Part shown: piece after piece, positions 1-5,578 of the stretch
Numbering within the stretch: the stretch's first letter is position 1
How the letters are laid out: each line of letters starts with the position of its first letter
DNA from: Acidimicrobiales bacterium
GTDB lineage: Bacteria; Actinomycetota; Acidimicrobiia; Acidimicrobiales; SHLQ01
Direction: 5' to 3'
DNA length: 6,173 nucleotides
NCBI GenBank assembly: GCA_013002375.1
Contig: JABDJW010000402.1
Location: 1 to 6,173, forward strand
Notes under the pieces: model-generated
The model's input: only the letters and a program-made list of their open reading frames with translations
The model's database searches: none
Told to the model about the DNA's origin: nothing
Translations under genes and position numbers: made by a program

Positions 1-1
1 G

Positions 2-943
2 ACCTACGCCGACCCCGAGGTGATCCACTTCGGGATCGTGCCGCGCACCAACCGCGGCATCTTCGCCATCAACGAGCTGCCCGATCTGGCCGAACGCATT
101 CAGGTGGGGCTGCTGAACGTGCTGGAAGAACGCGACGTGCAGATTCGCGGCCACAAGGTGCGCCTGCCGCTCGACATGCTGGTCGTCGCCACCGCGAACC
201 CGGAGGACTACACCAATCGCGGGCGCATCATCACACCGCTGAAGGACCGCTACGGCGCCCAGATTCGCACGCACTATCCGTTGACCCTGGACGACGAGAT
301 CCGCGTGATGGAGAGTGAGCGAGGCCGTTTCGAGCTCGGCGGCCGCGAGCTCAAGGTGCCCGAGTTCATCACCGAGATCGTTGCCGAGGTAACGCGGCTC
401 GCACGCGAGTCGCCGGACATCAGCCAACGCTCCGGCGTGTCGGTGCGCATGTCGGTCACGAACTACGAAGCGATGGTGGCCAGTGCGTTGCGGCGCAGCC
501 TCCGGACCGGCGAACATGTCGTCACCCCGCGTGTGGTCGATCTCGAAGCGCTGGCCGCGTCGACCGCCGGCAAGGTCGAGCTCGAGACGTTTGATGAAGG
601 CAGCGAGGGCAAGGTGTTCGAGCACCTCGTCCAGTCCGCGATCCTCACGACGTTTCGCGACACCGTTGATGCCGCGAGCCATCGCGATGTGGTCGAAGCG
701 TTCGAGGCCGGCGCGACGGTGGCGACCGGCGAGGACATCAGCATCGAAACCTACGCGGCCTTGCTCGACGAGATCCCTGCGTTGGCCGGTCCGGTGGCCG
801 AGGTGCTCGACGGCGAAGACGACGCCGATCATCCGTCGATGGTGGCCAGCGCGGTCGAGTTCGTGCTCGAAGGCCTCCACCTGGCCAAGCGGCTCAACAA
901 GCACGGCAGCGGCACCAAAGCCGAATACCGCGCGAGGAGCTGA
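2..943 (+). CDS. AAA+ ATPase, magnesium-chelatase-I-like (Rv0958-type), 5'-truncated
   Basis: The frame is open from the left edge, so the gene begins upstream; a GTG at 20 is an internal Val codon. The 313 visible residues hold the C-terminal part of an AAA+ module. Residues 20-29 (IFAINELPDL) are the Walker B strand, with Asn-Glu in place of the usual Asp-Glu. ATANPEDY (63-70) is sensor 1 with its Asn, DRYGAQIR (82-89) carries the likely arginine finger, and SQRSGVSVR (141-149) fits sensor 2. A helical tail ends in VEFVLEGLHLAKRLNK. The pattern matches actinobacterial proteins like M. tuberculosis Rv0958, called magnesium chelatase although the host makes no chlorophyll. By family length (about 460 aa, from memory) roughly 150 residues including Walker A are missing. 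Such ATPases usually act with a VWA-domain partner as a cytosolic remodelling or insertion machine; substrate unknown. No VWA gene follows. Family call is firm, function is not. Confidence 0.9.
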   Translation, partial: TYADPEVIHFGIVPRTNRGIFAINELPDLAERIQVGLLNVLEERDVQIRGHKVRLPLDMLVVATANPEDYTNRGRIITPLKDRYGAQIRTHYPLTLDDEIRVMESERGRFELGGRELKVPEFITEIVAEVTRLARESPDISQRSGVSVRMSVTNYEAMVASALRRSLRTGEHVVTPRVVDLEALAASTAGKVELETFDEGSEGKVFEHLVQSAILTTFRDTVDAASHRDVVEAFEAGATVATGEDISIETYAALLDEIPALAGPVAEVLDGEDDADHPSMVASAVEFVLEGLHLAKRLNKHGSGTKAEYRARS

Positions 944-987
944 ATTTCCCGCTCGTTCCTCGCTCCCGCATTCGCCGTTCGTCGCTG

Positions 988-1030
988 GCGCTCCTCGGCG
1001 GCTCTGCGGCTGCGTCGGAGACGGCGAGCC
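988..1030. repeat. Dispersed intergenic repeat, block D, copy 1
   Basis: This 43-bp block runs from GCGCTCCTCGG to the end of GAGACGGCGAGCC and matches 3015-3057 with one mismatch (C versus T at 1025/3052). It begins 45 nt after the AAA+ stop. It is directly preceded by TTCGTCGCTGGCG (978-990, overlapping its first 3 nt), a string also present at 3069-3081. Both copies lie in intergenic DNA about 2 kb apart, so this is a dispersed repeat and not a gene duplication. No transposase or clear terminal inverted repeats are seen. Confidence 0.85.
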
Positions 1031-1401
1031 GGGCTCCGCTCCCGCTCCGCCCTCCGTTTCCCGAGAGGTTCACGGCGCGGGATTGCGCGTACGGGCTGAC
1101 ATTGGCAGGGCCTTGTTCACGAGTGTGGAGGCGCCAGCGCCGGCTTCGGGGGCTCAAGCCGAGGGCCTACTCGACGACGGTGGTGGCGGGGGCGGCCGCG
1201 AGGCCGTGAGATCCGCAGGACCAGCACGGCGAATCACTATGGCCTCGCCACGTGACATCACAACGCGGACAGGACAGCGAAACCCAGACCACTCGTTCTT
1301 TGCCGAGCGTCGGGCTCGGCGGCGACTGCTGCATCACGGTGGACAACCTAGAGAACCCGCGCGCGTGAGTGGTGGAACCTCTCGAATCGTTTCAAACCGC
1401 C

Positions 1402-1407
1402 TAGGGT
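1402..1407 (+). promoter_or_regulatory. Possible -10 element of the cyclophilin operon
   Basis: TAGGGT fits the actinobacterial TANNNT -10 pattern and lies 58 nt upstream of the chosen ATG, giving a predicted leader of about 50 nt that contains the palindrome at 1415-1434 and the Shine-Dalgarno. No recognisable -35 is seen 16-19 nt upstream. The same hexamer sits in front of the minus-strand transporter gene. A six-base match in such DNA can occur by chance, so this is tentative. Confidence 0.3.
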
Positions 1408-1414
1408 GGGCGCC

Positions 1415-1434
1415 GGCCGATGCGAGTATCGGCC
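1415..1434 (+). promoter_or_regulatory. 20-bp palindrome / leader stem-loop upstream of cyclophilin
   Basis: GGCCGAT (1415-1421) and ATCGGCC (1428-1434) are perfect reverse complements separated by six bases. As RNA this gives a 7-bp GC-rich stem with a 6-nt loop; as DNA it is a two-fold symmetric site suited to a dimeric regulator. It lies between the candidate -10 and the Shine-Dalgarno, where either role is possible. It also overlaps the alternative in-frame ATG at 1420, which argues against that start. Symmetry is observed; regulation is inference. Confidence 0.4.
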
Positions 1435-1452
1435 CTCAAGGCGGCAACGCAC

Positions 1453-1460
1453 AAAGGAAA
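1453..1460 (+). promoter_or_regulatory. Shine-Dalgarno deciding the cyclophilin start
   Basis: AAAGGAAA ends four bases before the ATG at 1465, with the GG seven bases from it. It is the only purine-rich site near the candidate starts and fixes the start at 1465 over the longer frame from 1420. Confidence 0.6.
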
Positions 1461-1464
1461 AGAA

Positions 1465-2022
1465 ATGTCCCTTCCCTGTCCTGCAACTGACGGCTCCAGC
1501 GAGCGGGTCACCGAGTTCGACGGTCCGCCGCCGATGTGTATCGACCCCAGCAAGGTGTACACCGCGGTGTTGGACACGAGCCTTGGTGAACTGACCATCG
1601 CGCTCGATGCGTTGGCTGCGCCGAACACGGTGAACAACTTCGTGTACCTGGCCCGGTACCACTACTACGACGGCATCATCTTCCATCGCATCATCCGCAA
1701 CTTCATGTGCCAGGGGGGCGATCCGACCGGCACTGGTCGCGGCGGGCCGGGCTACCGATTCGCCGACGAGCTGCCCAAACCAGGGCGCTACGAGATCGGC
1801 TCGATTGCCATGGCGAATGCCGGCCCGAACACCAATGGCAGCCAGTTCTTCATCGTCTCCGGCCCCGACGGTTGCGGCCTGCCGCCGCAGTACTCGCTGT
1901 TCGGAAAGGTCATCAAGGGCCTCGAGGTTGTCGAGGCCTTGCAGTCGGTCGCGACCAATCGGCAGGATCGGCCCGACACCGACGTCGTGATCAACTCGGT
2001 CACCATCACCGAAACCGAGTAG
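1465..2022 (+). CDS. Peptidyl-prolyl cis-trans isomerase, cyclophilin type
   Basis: Catalyses cis-trans isomerisation of Xaa-Pro bonds during protein folding. The 185-residue protein is nearly all one cyclophilin domain (about residues 30-183). FHRIIRNFMCQGGDPTGTG (73-91) holds the catalytic Arg75 and the QGGD core; NAGPNTNGSQFFI (118-130) is the second signature; LFGKVIKGLEVVEAL (145-159) is the C-terminal strand and helix. The active-site Trp of eukaryotic CypA is absent; LPPQYSLFGKV fills that stretch, as is common in bacteria. There is no signal peptide or membrane segment, so it is probably cytosolic. The ATG at 1465 is preferred because AAAGGAAA (1453-1460) lies just upstream; the in-frame ATG at 1420 has no such site and lies inside a palindrome. 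The next gene begins 3 nt after the stop, so the two are probably cotranscribed. Family call is near certain. Confidence 0.95.
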   Translation: MSLPCPATDGSSERVTEFDGPPPMCIDPSKVYTAVLDTSLGELTIALDALAAPNTVNNFVYLARYHYYDGIIFHRIIRNFMCQGGDPTGTGRGGPGYRFADELPKPGRYEIGSIAMANAGPNTNGSQFFIVSGPDGCGLPPQYSLFGKVIKGLEVVEALQSVATNRQDRPDTDVVINSVTITETE

Positions 2023-2025
2023 CCG

Positions 2026-2886
2026 GTGGCGGGCGCGATCGAACGGGTTGGTGTCGTCGGCGGAGGCACGATGGGCTCGGGAATCGTCGAGCTCATGGCG
2101 CTGGCCGGGTGTTCGGTCACCTTGGCCGAAATCGACTCCGGCGCGATCGAAGCGGCCCGGGGTCGGCTCGAGAAGAGCCTGGGTCGGGCCCTCGAACGGG
2201 GCAAGATCGACGAGGCCGCGCATGCCGCGGCCTCGGGCAACATCGGGTACGAGACCGAGCTGATCGCACTCGCCGATTGCGATCTGGTCGTCGAAGCCGT
2301 CGTCGAGGTCGAAGCGGTGAAACATCAGATCTTCTCGACCCTCGACGGTCTGATGTCGTCGCCCGATGCCGTTCTGGCGTCCAACACGTCGTCGATCCCG
2401 ATCGCCACCATCGCGGCGTCGACCACACGTCCCGATCGAGTGCTGGGTATGCACTTCTTCAACCCCGCGCCCGTGCAGAAACTGGTCGAGCTCATCCCGT
2501 CGCTGCTCACCAGCGACGCCACGATCGATCGGGTCGACGCGTTCGCGACCGATGTGCTGGGCAAGACGACCATCCGGGCCAAGGACAACGGTGGTTTTGT
2601 CGTGAACAAACTCCTGGTTCCCTATCTCATGGCCGGCATCAGGATGTTCGAGGCCGGTGAGGCTGCGGCTGCCGACATCGACACCGGCATGAAGCTGGGG
2701 TGCGCTCACCCGATGGGCCCGCTCGAGTTGTGCGATCTCATCGGCCTCGACGTCATCGCCGATGTGGCGGAGTCGCTCCACGCCGAATACGCCGAGCCTC
2801 TCTATGCGCCGCCGCCACTCTTGAAGCGGATGGTCACCGCCGGCCTCCATGGCCGCAAGACCGGCCGGGGCTTCTACGAGTACTGA
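2026..2886 (+). CDS. fadB2: 3-hydroxyacyl/3-hydroxybutyryl-CoA dehydrogenase, FadB2-like
   Basis: Oxidises (S)-3-hydroxyacyl-CoA to 3-ketoacyl-CoA with NAD(P), or runs in reverse, in beta-oxidation or short-chain acyl-CoA metabolism; cytosolic. The 286 residues equal the length I recall for M. tuberculosis FadB2. The N-terminal Rossmann domain has GVVGGGTMGSG (9-19). SNTSSIPI (119-126) is the conserved Ser/Asn loop. His143 (HFFNP) and Glu155 (VEL) have the 12-residue spacing of the catalytic His-Glu dyad. GFVVNKLLVPYL (190-201) and HPMGPLELCDLIGLD (228-242) form the C-terminal helical domain, and the protein ends GRGFYEY. It is a stand-alone dehydrogenase with no fused crotonase domain. The GTG start sits 3 nt after the cyclophilin stop with no strong Shine-Dalgarno, which suggests translational coupling. 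Chain-length preference and cofactor cannot be read here; paaH or hbd would be alternative names. Confidence 0.92.
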   Translation: MAGAIERVGVVGGGTMGSGIVELMALAGCSVTLAEIDSGAIEAARGRLEKSLGRALERGKIDEAAHAAASGNIGYETELIALADCDLVVEAVVEVEAVKHQIFSTLDGLMSSPDAVLASNTSSIPIATIAASTTRPDRVLGMHFFNPAPVQKLVELIPSLLTSDATIDRVDAFATDVLGKTTIRAKDNGGFVVNKLLVPYLMAGIRMFEAGEAAAADIDTGMKLGCAHPMGPLELCDLIGLDVIADVAESLHAEYAEPLYAPPPLLKRMVTAGLHGRKTGRGFYEY

Positions 2887-2899
2887 ATCTCTCGCAGGC

Positions 2900-2913
2900 G
2901 GGATCCGGCCGCA
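2900..2913. repeat. Repeat block A, copy 1
   Basis: GGGATCCGGCCGCA, exactly repeated at 2982-2995. It begins 14 nt after the dehydrogenase stop and its right half forms one arm of the hairpin at 2907-2921. Fourteen bases alone could be chance, but it lies within a dense set of longer repeats. Confidence 0.6.
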
Positions 2914-2921
2914 GGGCGGCC
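2907..2921 (+). terminator. Hairpin, possible U-less terminator after the dehydrogenase
   Basis: GGCCGC (2907-2912) and GCGGCC (2916-2921) pair perfectly around a 3-nt loop, starting 21 nt after the stop. It is all G/C with no T run after it, so it is not a canonical intrinsic terminator. Actinobacteria are thought to use such stems sometimes. It may be only part of the repeat element. Confidence 0.3.
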
Positions 2922-2944
2922 TCGACCCGCGCTGCTGGCCCGCC
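2921..2944. repeat. Repeat block B, copy 1
   Basis: A 24-bp string from CTCGACCCGCG to GGCCCGCC that recurs without mismatch at 3084-3107. The offset (163 bp) differs from that of block C (100 bp), so the region is a mosaic and not a simple tandem array. Confidence 0.8.
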
Positions 2945-2949
2945 AAGGC

Positions 2950-2975
2950 GGTGACCCGCTCCTCATCCTTCGTCG
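2950..2975. repeat. Repeat block C, copy 1
   Basis: A 26-bp string containing CTCCTCATCCTTCGTCG, repeated at 3050-3075 with one mismatch (C2955 versus G3055). The offset is exactly 100 bp. Copy 2 overlaps the end of block D; copy 1 leads into the variable segment before block D. Confidence 0.8.
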
Positions 2976-2981
2976 TTAGCT

Positions 2982-2995
2982 GGGATCCGGCCGCA
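2982..2995. repeat. Repeat block A, copy 2
   Basis: Exact second copy of GGGATCCGGCCGCA. Here it is followed by TGCAACTC and the hairpin at 2997-3013, whereas copy 1 is followed by GGGCGGCC. Confidence 0.6.
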
Positions 2996-2996
2996 T

Positions 2997-3013
2997 GCAA
3001 CTCGAAGAGTTGC
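2997..3013. repeat. Perfect 7-bp inverted repeat within the repeat mosaic
   Basis: GCAACTC (2997-3003) and GAGTTGC (3007-3013) are exact reverse complements around GAA. It lies in the 42-nt segment between TTCGTCG and CTCCTCGG, a segment only 6 nt long in the copy near 985. It could fold as a small stem-loop on either strand. No T run follows in either direction. Confidence 0.55.
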
Positions 3014-3014
3014 C

Positions 3015-3057
3015 GCGCTCCTCGGCGGCTCTGCGGCTGCGTCGGAGACGGTGAGCC
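3015..3057. repeat. Dispersed intergenic repeat, block D, copy 2
   Basis: Matches 988-1030 at 42 of 43 positions. Here it is followed directly by CGCTCCTCATCCTTCGTCG of block C, while copy 1 is followed by a different CTCC-rich stretch. The shared core with differing flanks suggests a modular element present elsewhere in the genome. Confidence 0.85.
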
Positions 3058-3075
3058 GCTCCTCATCCTTCGTCG
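3050..3075. repeat. Repeat block C, copy 2
   Basis: Second copy of the 26-bp block at 2950-2975 (one mismatch), overlapping the last 8 nt of block D. It continues into CTGGCG, so TTCGTCGCTGGCG (3069-3081) also matches 978-990 exactly. Confidence 0.8.
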
Positions 3076-3083
3076 CTGGCGAT

Positions 3084-3107
3084 CTCGACCCGCGCTGCTG
3101 GCCCGCC
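3084..3107. repeat. Repeat block B, copy 2
   Basis: Exact 24-bp second copy of 2921-2944. It marks the right end of the recognisable repeat mosaic; the DNA after it is single-copy within the window. Confidence 0.8.
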
Positions 3108-3174
3108 GGGGGGCAGACCTCGTCGATTCGGCGTAGAGCGAGCGCGCCCTGGCGAGCACGAGCGCAACGAGGGT

Positions 3175-3180
3175 TACATT
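3175..3180 (+). promoter_or_regulatory. Candidate -10 element of the LLM oxidoreductase (leaderless)
   Basis: TACATT fits TANNNT and ends exactly six bases before the ATG at 3187, placing the expected transcription start on that ATG. This is the arrangement of actinobacterial leaderless genes. A GAGGG at 3169-3173 could instead be a Shine-Dalgarno, 13 nt from the ATG or 10 nt from the GTG at 3184. No clear -35 is seen. Confidence 0.4.
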
Positions 3181-3186
3181 CGGGTG

Positions 3187-4197
3187 ATGGAGCTGATCGC
3201 TGGTATCGATCCCGGCATGTCGCTCGGCGACGTCGGCGCCTACGCGAACCGGGTCGAACGGCTGGGCTATGACGCGTTGCACGTGCCCGAGATGCGCTCC
3301 GATCCTTTCGTCCTCGCCGCGCTCGCCCTGGAGGCCACCAGCACGCTCGAGGTGCGGACCGGTGTGGCGCTGGCCTTTGTCCGCAGCCCGATGGCCACCG
3401 CACTCGCGGCCTGGAGCCTGGCCAATTCGTTCGGGGAACGATTGGCGTTGGGGCTGGGGCCTCAGATCCGCCCGAACATCGAACAACGCTACGGCATGCC
3501 ATTCGATCGTCCGGTGGCCCGTATGGCCGACTACATCGCAGCAGTGCGCGCTTGCTTCACCAGCTTTGCGAGCGGTGAACCACTGAAGCACGAGGGGCCC
3601 TTCTACGATCTCACCCGACTCCAGCCCGAGTTCCGACCGGAGGGGTCGTACGCGCCGTCGATCTGGCTCGGCGCGGTGGGTAATCGGATGGTCGCGCTGG
3701 CCGGCCGAGTCGCCGACGGCTTGATCACCCACCCGACGAACTCGCATCAACTCGACGTGGCGGAACGGATCGGACCGACTCTGCGGGAAGCCGCGGTTTC
3801 GGCCGGCCGTCCAACGCCATCCCTCGTGGTGTCGCCGCTCGTCGCCACCGGGCCGTCCGCCGCCGAAGTGGACGCCGCGCTCGATGCCGCCCGCCGCCGA
3901 CTGGCGTTCCTCTACTCCACGCCGGCGTATCGTCCGACCCTCGATCGACTGGGCTATGGCGACGTCGGCCCGGCGCTGCGGACGCTGGTGCGCGCCCAGC
4001 GTTGGGACGAGCTCGCCGATGTCGTGCCCCACACCCTCGTCGATGCCGTCATCCCGACCGCGCCGTTTTCGACCTTGGCCGAGTCGCTGCACCAGCGTTA
4101 CCTCGGGCTGGCTGATGGCGTCGTGGTGCGTCCGCCGGGCGATCCGTCGCGTGATGCCGCCTTCGGCGAGTTCGTCGAGGCGTTCCGGCAGCACTGA
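3187..4197 (+). CDS. LLM-class F420-dependent oxidoreductase (MSMEG_2256-like)
   Basis: A luciferase-like TIM-barrel protein of 336 residues. These enzymes use reduced F420 (some FMN) to reduce or oxidise small organic substrates in the cytosol. Family signs: an N-terminal barrel strand MELIAGIDP; LGYDALHVPEMRSDPFVLAALAL (26-48), the usual helix-strand start; LEVRTGVALAFVRSPM (54-69); LANSFGERLALGLGPQIRPNIEQRYGMPF (78-106), close to the GLG.Q.RP.IE.RYGMP stretch I associate with the TIGR03617/MSMEG_2256 subgroup; and a late strand PSIWLGAVGNRMVALAGRVADGLITHP (157-183). There is no signal peptide or membrane segment. ATG 3187 is chosen over the overlapping GTG 3184 from its spacing to TACATT. 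The gene stands alone after a repeat region and ends 13 bp from the convergent transporter. The substrate is unknown and the F420 preference is inferred from the family. Confidence 0.87.
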   Translation: MELIAGIDPGMSLGDVGAYANRVERLGYDALHVPEMRSDPFVLAALALEATSTLEVRTGVALAFVRSPMATALAAWSLANSFGERLALGLGPQIRPNIEQRYGMPFDRPVARMADYIAAVRACFTSFASGEPLKHEGPFYDLTRLQPEFRPEGSYAPSIWLGAVGNRMVALAGRVADGLITHPTNSHQLDVAERIGPTLREAAVSAGRPTPSLVVSPLVATGPSAAEVDAALDAARRRLAFLYSTPAYRPTLDRLGYGDVGPALRTLVRAQRWDELADVVPHTLVDAVIPTAPFSTLAESLHQRYLGLADGVVVRPPGDPSRDAAFGEFVEAFRQH

Positions 4198-4209
4198 CCG
4201 CGGCGCGGT
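4197..4209. terminator. Short symmetric hairpin between convergent genes
   Basis: ACCGC (4197-4201) and GCGGT (4205-4209) pair around GGC, filling almost all of the gap between the convergent stops. Symmetry would let it act on both transcripts. The stem is only 5 bp with no T run on either side, so the terminator role is a guess; readthrough would give overlapping antisense transcripts. Confidence 0.25.
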
Positions 4210-4210
4210 G

Positions 4211-5575
4211 CTACTCCGGTCGGCGGATCCGGGAGCCCACAACGGCTGCGCCCGCGGCCGCGAGCCCACCGATCAGGAACACCTGAGCGTAGGCCCCCGG
4301 CGAGGTGCGATCGCCGAGAATGGCGACCAGGACGGTCATGCCGGTCGCAGTGCCGAATTGGATTCCCATCTGCATCAGGCCGGTGCCGACGCCGAGATCG
4401 CCGTCGTCCATGCTGCCGCCGACGGCGTTGGTCAGGTGCGGTGTCTGGAGACCCTGTCCGATGCCCTGCGCCAACAGCCCGAGGACGATCACCACGAGGA
4501 AGCCGGACCACGCGCCGAGCCCGATCAGACTCGAACCGGCGGCCAGACTCAGGATGCCGCCACCGATCAGGACTCGATTGCTCAGCCTCTGGCCCAGGTG
4601 GCCCGAGGTCGAGGCCGAGAGTCCGAACGAGATCGGCCGCGGCAACATCACCAGCGAGATCGCCGTGACGCCGAAGCCGAACAGTTCCTCCAAGGCCAGC
4701 GGGGTCACGACGAAGGCACCCATGTAGGCGCCGTTGGCGACCGCCCCGACGGCAACCGGGGTCACGAAACTCGACCGTCGAAGCAGTGCGGGTGGGACCA
4801 GAGGTTCGTCGGTGCGCCGCTCGACGGTCCAGAACAACAGGTAGAAGACCGGGACCAGCGCGAGGCTCAGTAGGACGGCGGCTGACTGCAGGCCCCACGG
4901 CCCGAGCCGGTTGATGGCGAACATCAACGCAAACGTTCCGGCCCCCAAGGTGATCGCGCCCGGGATGTCGAACCGCACCGGCTTTGCTTCGGTTTCGGGA
5001 ATGGTGAACCAGGCCAGCGTCAGCGCGATGGCGGCGATGCCGGCCTGAATGATGAACAGCATCTGCCAACCGAAGAGGTCGATCAGGGGTCCGCCGATCG
5101 CTACGCCCAGGCTGGGCGACAGCGCGGCCGTGGCAGTCCAGTAGCCCAGGGCGGTTTCGCGTTCGCTGCCCTTGAACAGCGAAATGATCATCGCCATCGC
5201 GGCCGGTCCCGTGATCGACCCGGCGGCGGCTGCAGCAACCCGGAAGCCGATCAACCAACCGGCCGTCTGTGAAGTCGCAGTGAGCGCCAACATCACGACG
5301 CTCAGGCTGAACCCGCCCAAGTACGCCCGCCGATGACCGTAGAGATCACCGAGCTTGCCGCTGATCGGAGTTGCGACCGCGCCGGCCAAGACCGGCGCGG
5401 TGAGGATCCAGGCGGTGGTACCGACGGTCGCGTTGAGATCCTCACCGATTCGGGGCAAAGAAGCGCTGAGCACGGTGACCGGAAAGCTGTTGGCGGCCAT
5501 GCCGAAGAGCACGGTGATCAGAATTCTCTGCCGCTGACGCGCGGTGATCGGGGCGGTTGCGGCGTCAGGCATCAT
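4211..5575 (-). CDS. MFS drug/solute transporter, DHA2 (14-TM) family
   Basis: A 454-residue inner-membrane protein, probably a proton-coupled exporter of the EmrB/QacA type. By eye I count 14 hydrophobic segments, at about residues 18-40, 54-74, 84-102, 106-132, 142-163, 169-192, 203-223, 231-250, 270-295, 303-325, 335-355, 357-378, 399-420 and 429-448, which favours DHA2 over the 12-TM DHA1 family. The loop between helices 2 and 3 carries motif A (GKLGDLYGHRRAYLGG, 73-88). LSPSLGVAIGGPLIDLFGW (152-170) resembles antiporter motif C. The N-terminus is short and basic (RQRQR) with no cleavable signal. ATG 5575 and ATG 5572 are adjacent; the second is six bases from TAGGGT and may be the true start. 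No TetR or MarR regulator adjoins within the window. Substrate cannot be predicted; multidrug export is only the commonest annotation. Confidence 0.9.
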   Translation of the reverse strand: MMPDAATAPITARQRQRILITVLFGMAANSFPVTVLSASLPRIGEDLNATVGTTAWILTAPVLAGAVATPISGKLGDLYGHRRAYLGGFSLSVVMLALTATSQTAGWLIGFRVAAAAAGSITGPAAMAMIISLFKGSERETALGYWTATAALSPSLGVAIGGPLIDLFGWQMLFIIQAGIAAIALTLAWFTIPETEAKPVRFDIPGAITLGAGTFALMFAINRLGPWGLQSAAVLLSLALVPVFYLLFWTVERRTDEPLVPPALLRRSSFVTPVAVGAVANGAYMGAFVVTPLALEELFGFGVTAISLVMLPRPISFGLSASTSGHLGQRLSNRVLIGGGILSLAAGSSLIGLGAWSGFLVVIVLGLLAQGIGQGLQTPHLTNAVGGSMDDGDLGVGTGLMQMGIQFGTATGMTVLVAILGDRTSPGAYAQVFLIGGLAAAGAAVVGSRIRRPE

Positions 5576-5578
5576 GAA

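Larger units (their letters stand above)
944..1464. other. Intergenic region without a credible gene
   Basis: About 520 bp separate the AAA+ stop from the cyclophilin start. Frames that stay open here on either strand are continuations or shadows of neighbouring genes, give low-complexity Arg/Pro/Ser-rich translations, and show no domain motif or convincing ribosome site. The left part (about 945-1063) is rich in CTCC/CGCTC and holds a 43-bp block repeated downstream at 3015-3057. The middle holds perfect inverted repeats: CGGCTT/AAGCCG at 1141-1146 and 1156-1161, and GCCGAGC/GCTCGGC at 1302-1308 and 1314-1320, neither followed by a T run. The right end carries the probable promoter, a 20-bp palindrome and the Shine-Dalgarno of the cyclophilin operon. 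A small RNA in 1064-1380 cannot be excluded, but nothing specific supports one. Confidence 0.7.
2887..3186. other. Intergenic region made largely of repeats
   Basis: The 300 bp between the dehydrogenase and the oxidoreductase hold no credible gene. About 2900-3107 is a mosaic of direct repeats (blocks A, B, C and D described separately) with two tight hairpins at 2907-2921 and 2997-3013. Short open frames crossing it give repeated low-complexity strings and no domain. The last 75 bp, 3108-3183, are single-copy within the window and hold the probable promoter of the oxidoreductase. Confidence 0.75.

Noticed and set aside
932..963. Inverted repeat GCGAGGA/TCCTCGC straddling the AAA+ stop codon
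   Set aside because: The arms (932-938 and 957-963) match, but the loop is 18 nt, one arm is coding, and no T run follows; not enough to call a terminator.
945..1063. TTTCCCG at 945-951 and 1057-1063 as a target-site duplication flanking the first repeat copy
   Set aside because: Only 7 bp, with no matching duplication around the second copy and no terminal inverted repeats; chance is a sufficient explanation.
1302..1320. GCCGAGC/GCTCGGC hairpin as an intrinsic terminator
   Set aside because: The stem is perfect, but no T run follows on the plus strand and the minus strand continues with AAAG; no gene ends near it on either strand.
1420..1464. A longer cyclophilin starting at ATG 1420
   Set aside because: That ATG has no Shine-Dalgarno and lies inside the 1415-1434 palindrome. 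AAAGGAAA is well placed for ATG 1465.
483..1490. A 335-codon plus-strand frame overlapping the AAA+ gene and the first intergenic region
   Set aside because: It is a shifted-frame shadow of the AAA+ gene extended by chance. The translation is Arg/Ser/Pro-rich, has no motif, and runs into the cyclophilin start.
2900..3107. CRISPR array or simple tandem repeat
   Set aside because: Repeat units differ in length, order and offset (82, 100 and 163 bp) and number only two copies each. There are no regular spacers and no cas genes.
1348..4269. A 973-codon open frame on the minus strand spanning several plus-strand genes and both sides of a repeat region
   Set aside because: It is antisense to three clearly recognisable genes, its translation is Arg/Gly/His-rich with no domain, and it crosses repeat DNA. 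High-GC third-position bias commonly leaves such antisense frames free of stops.
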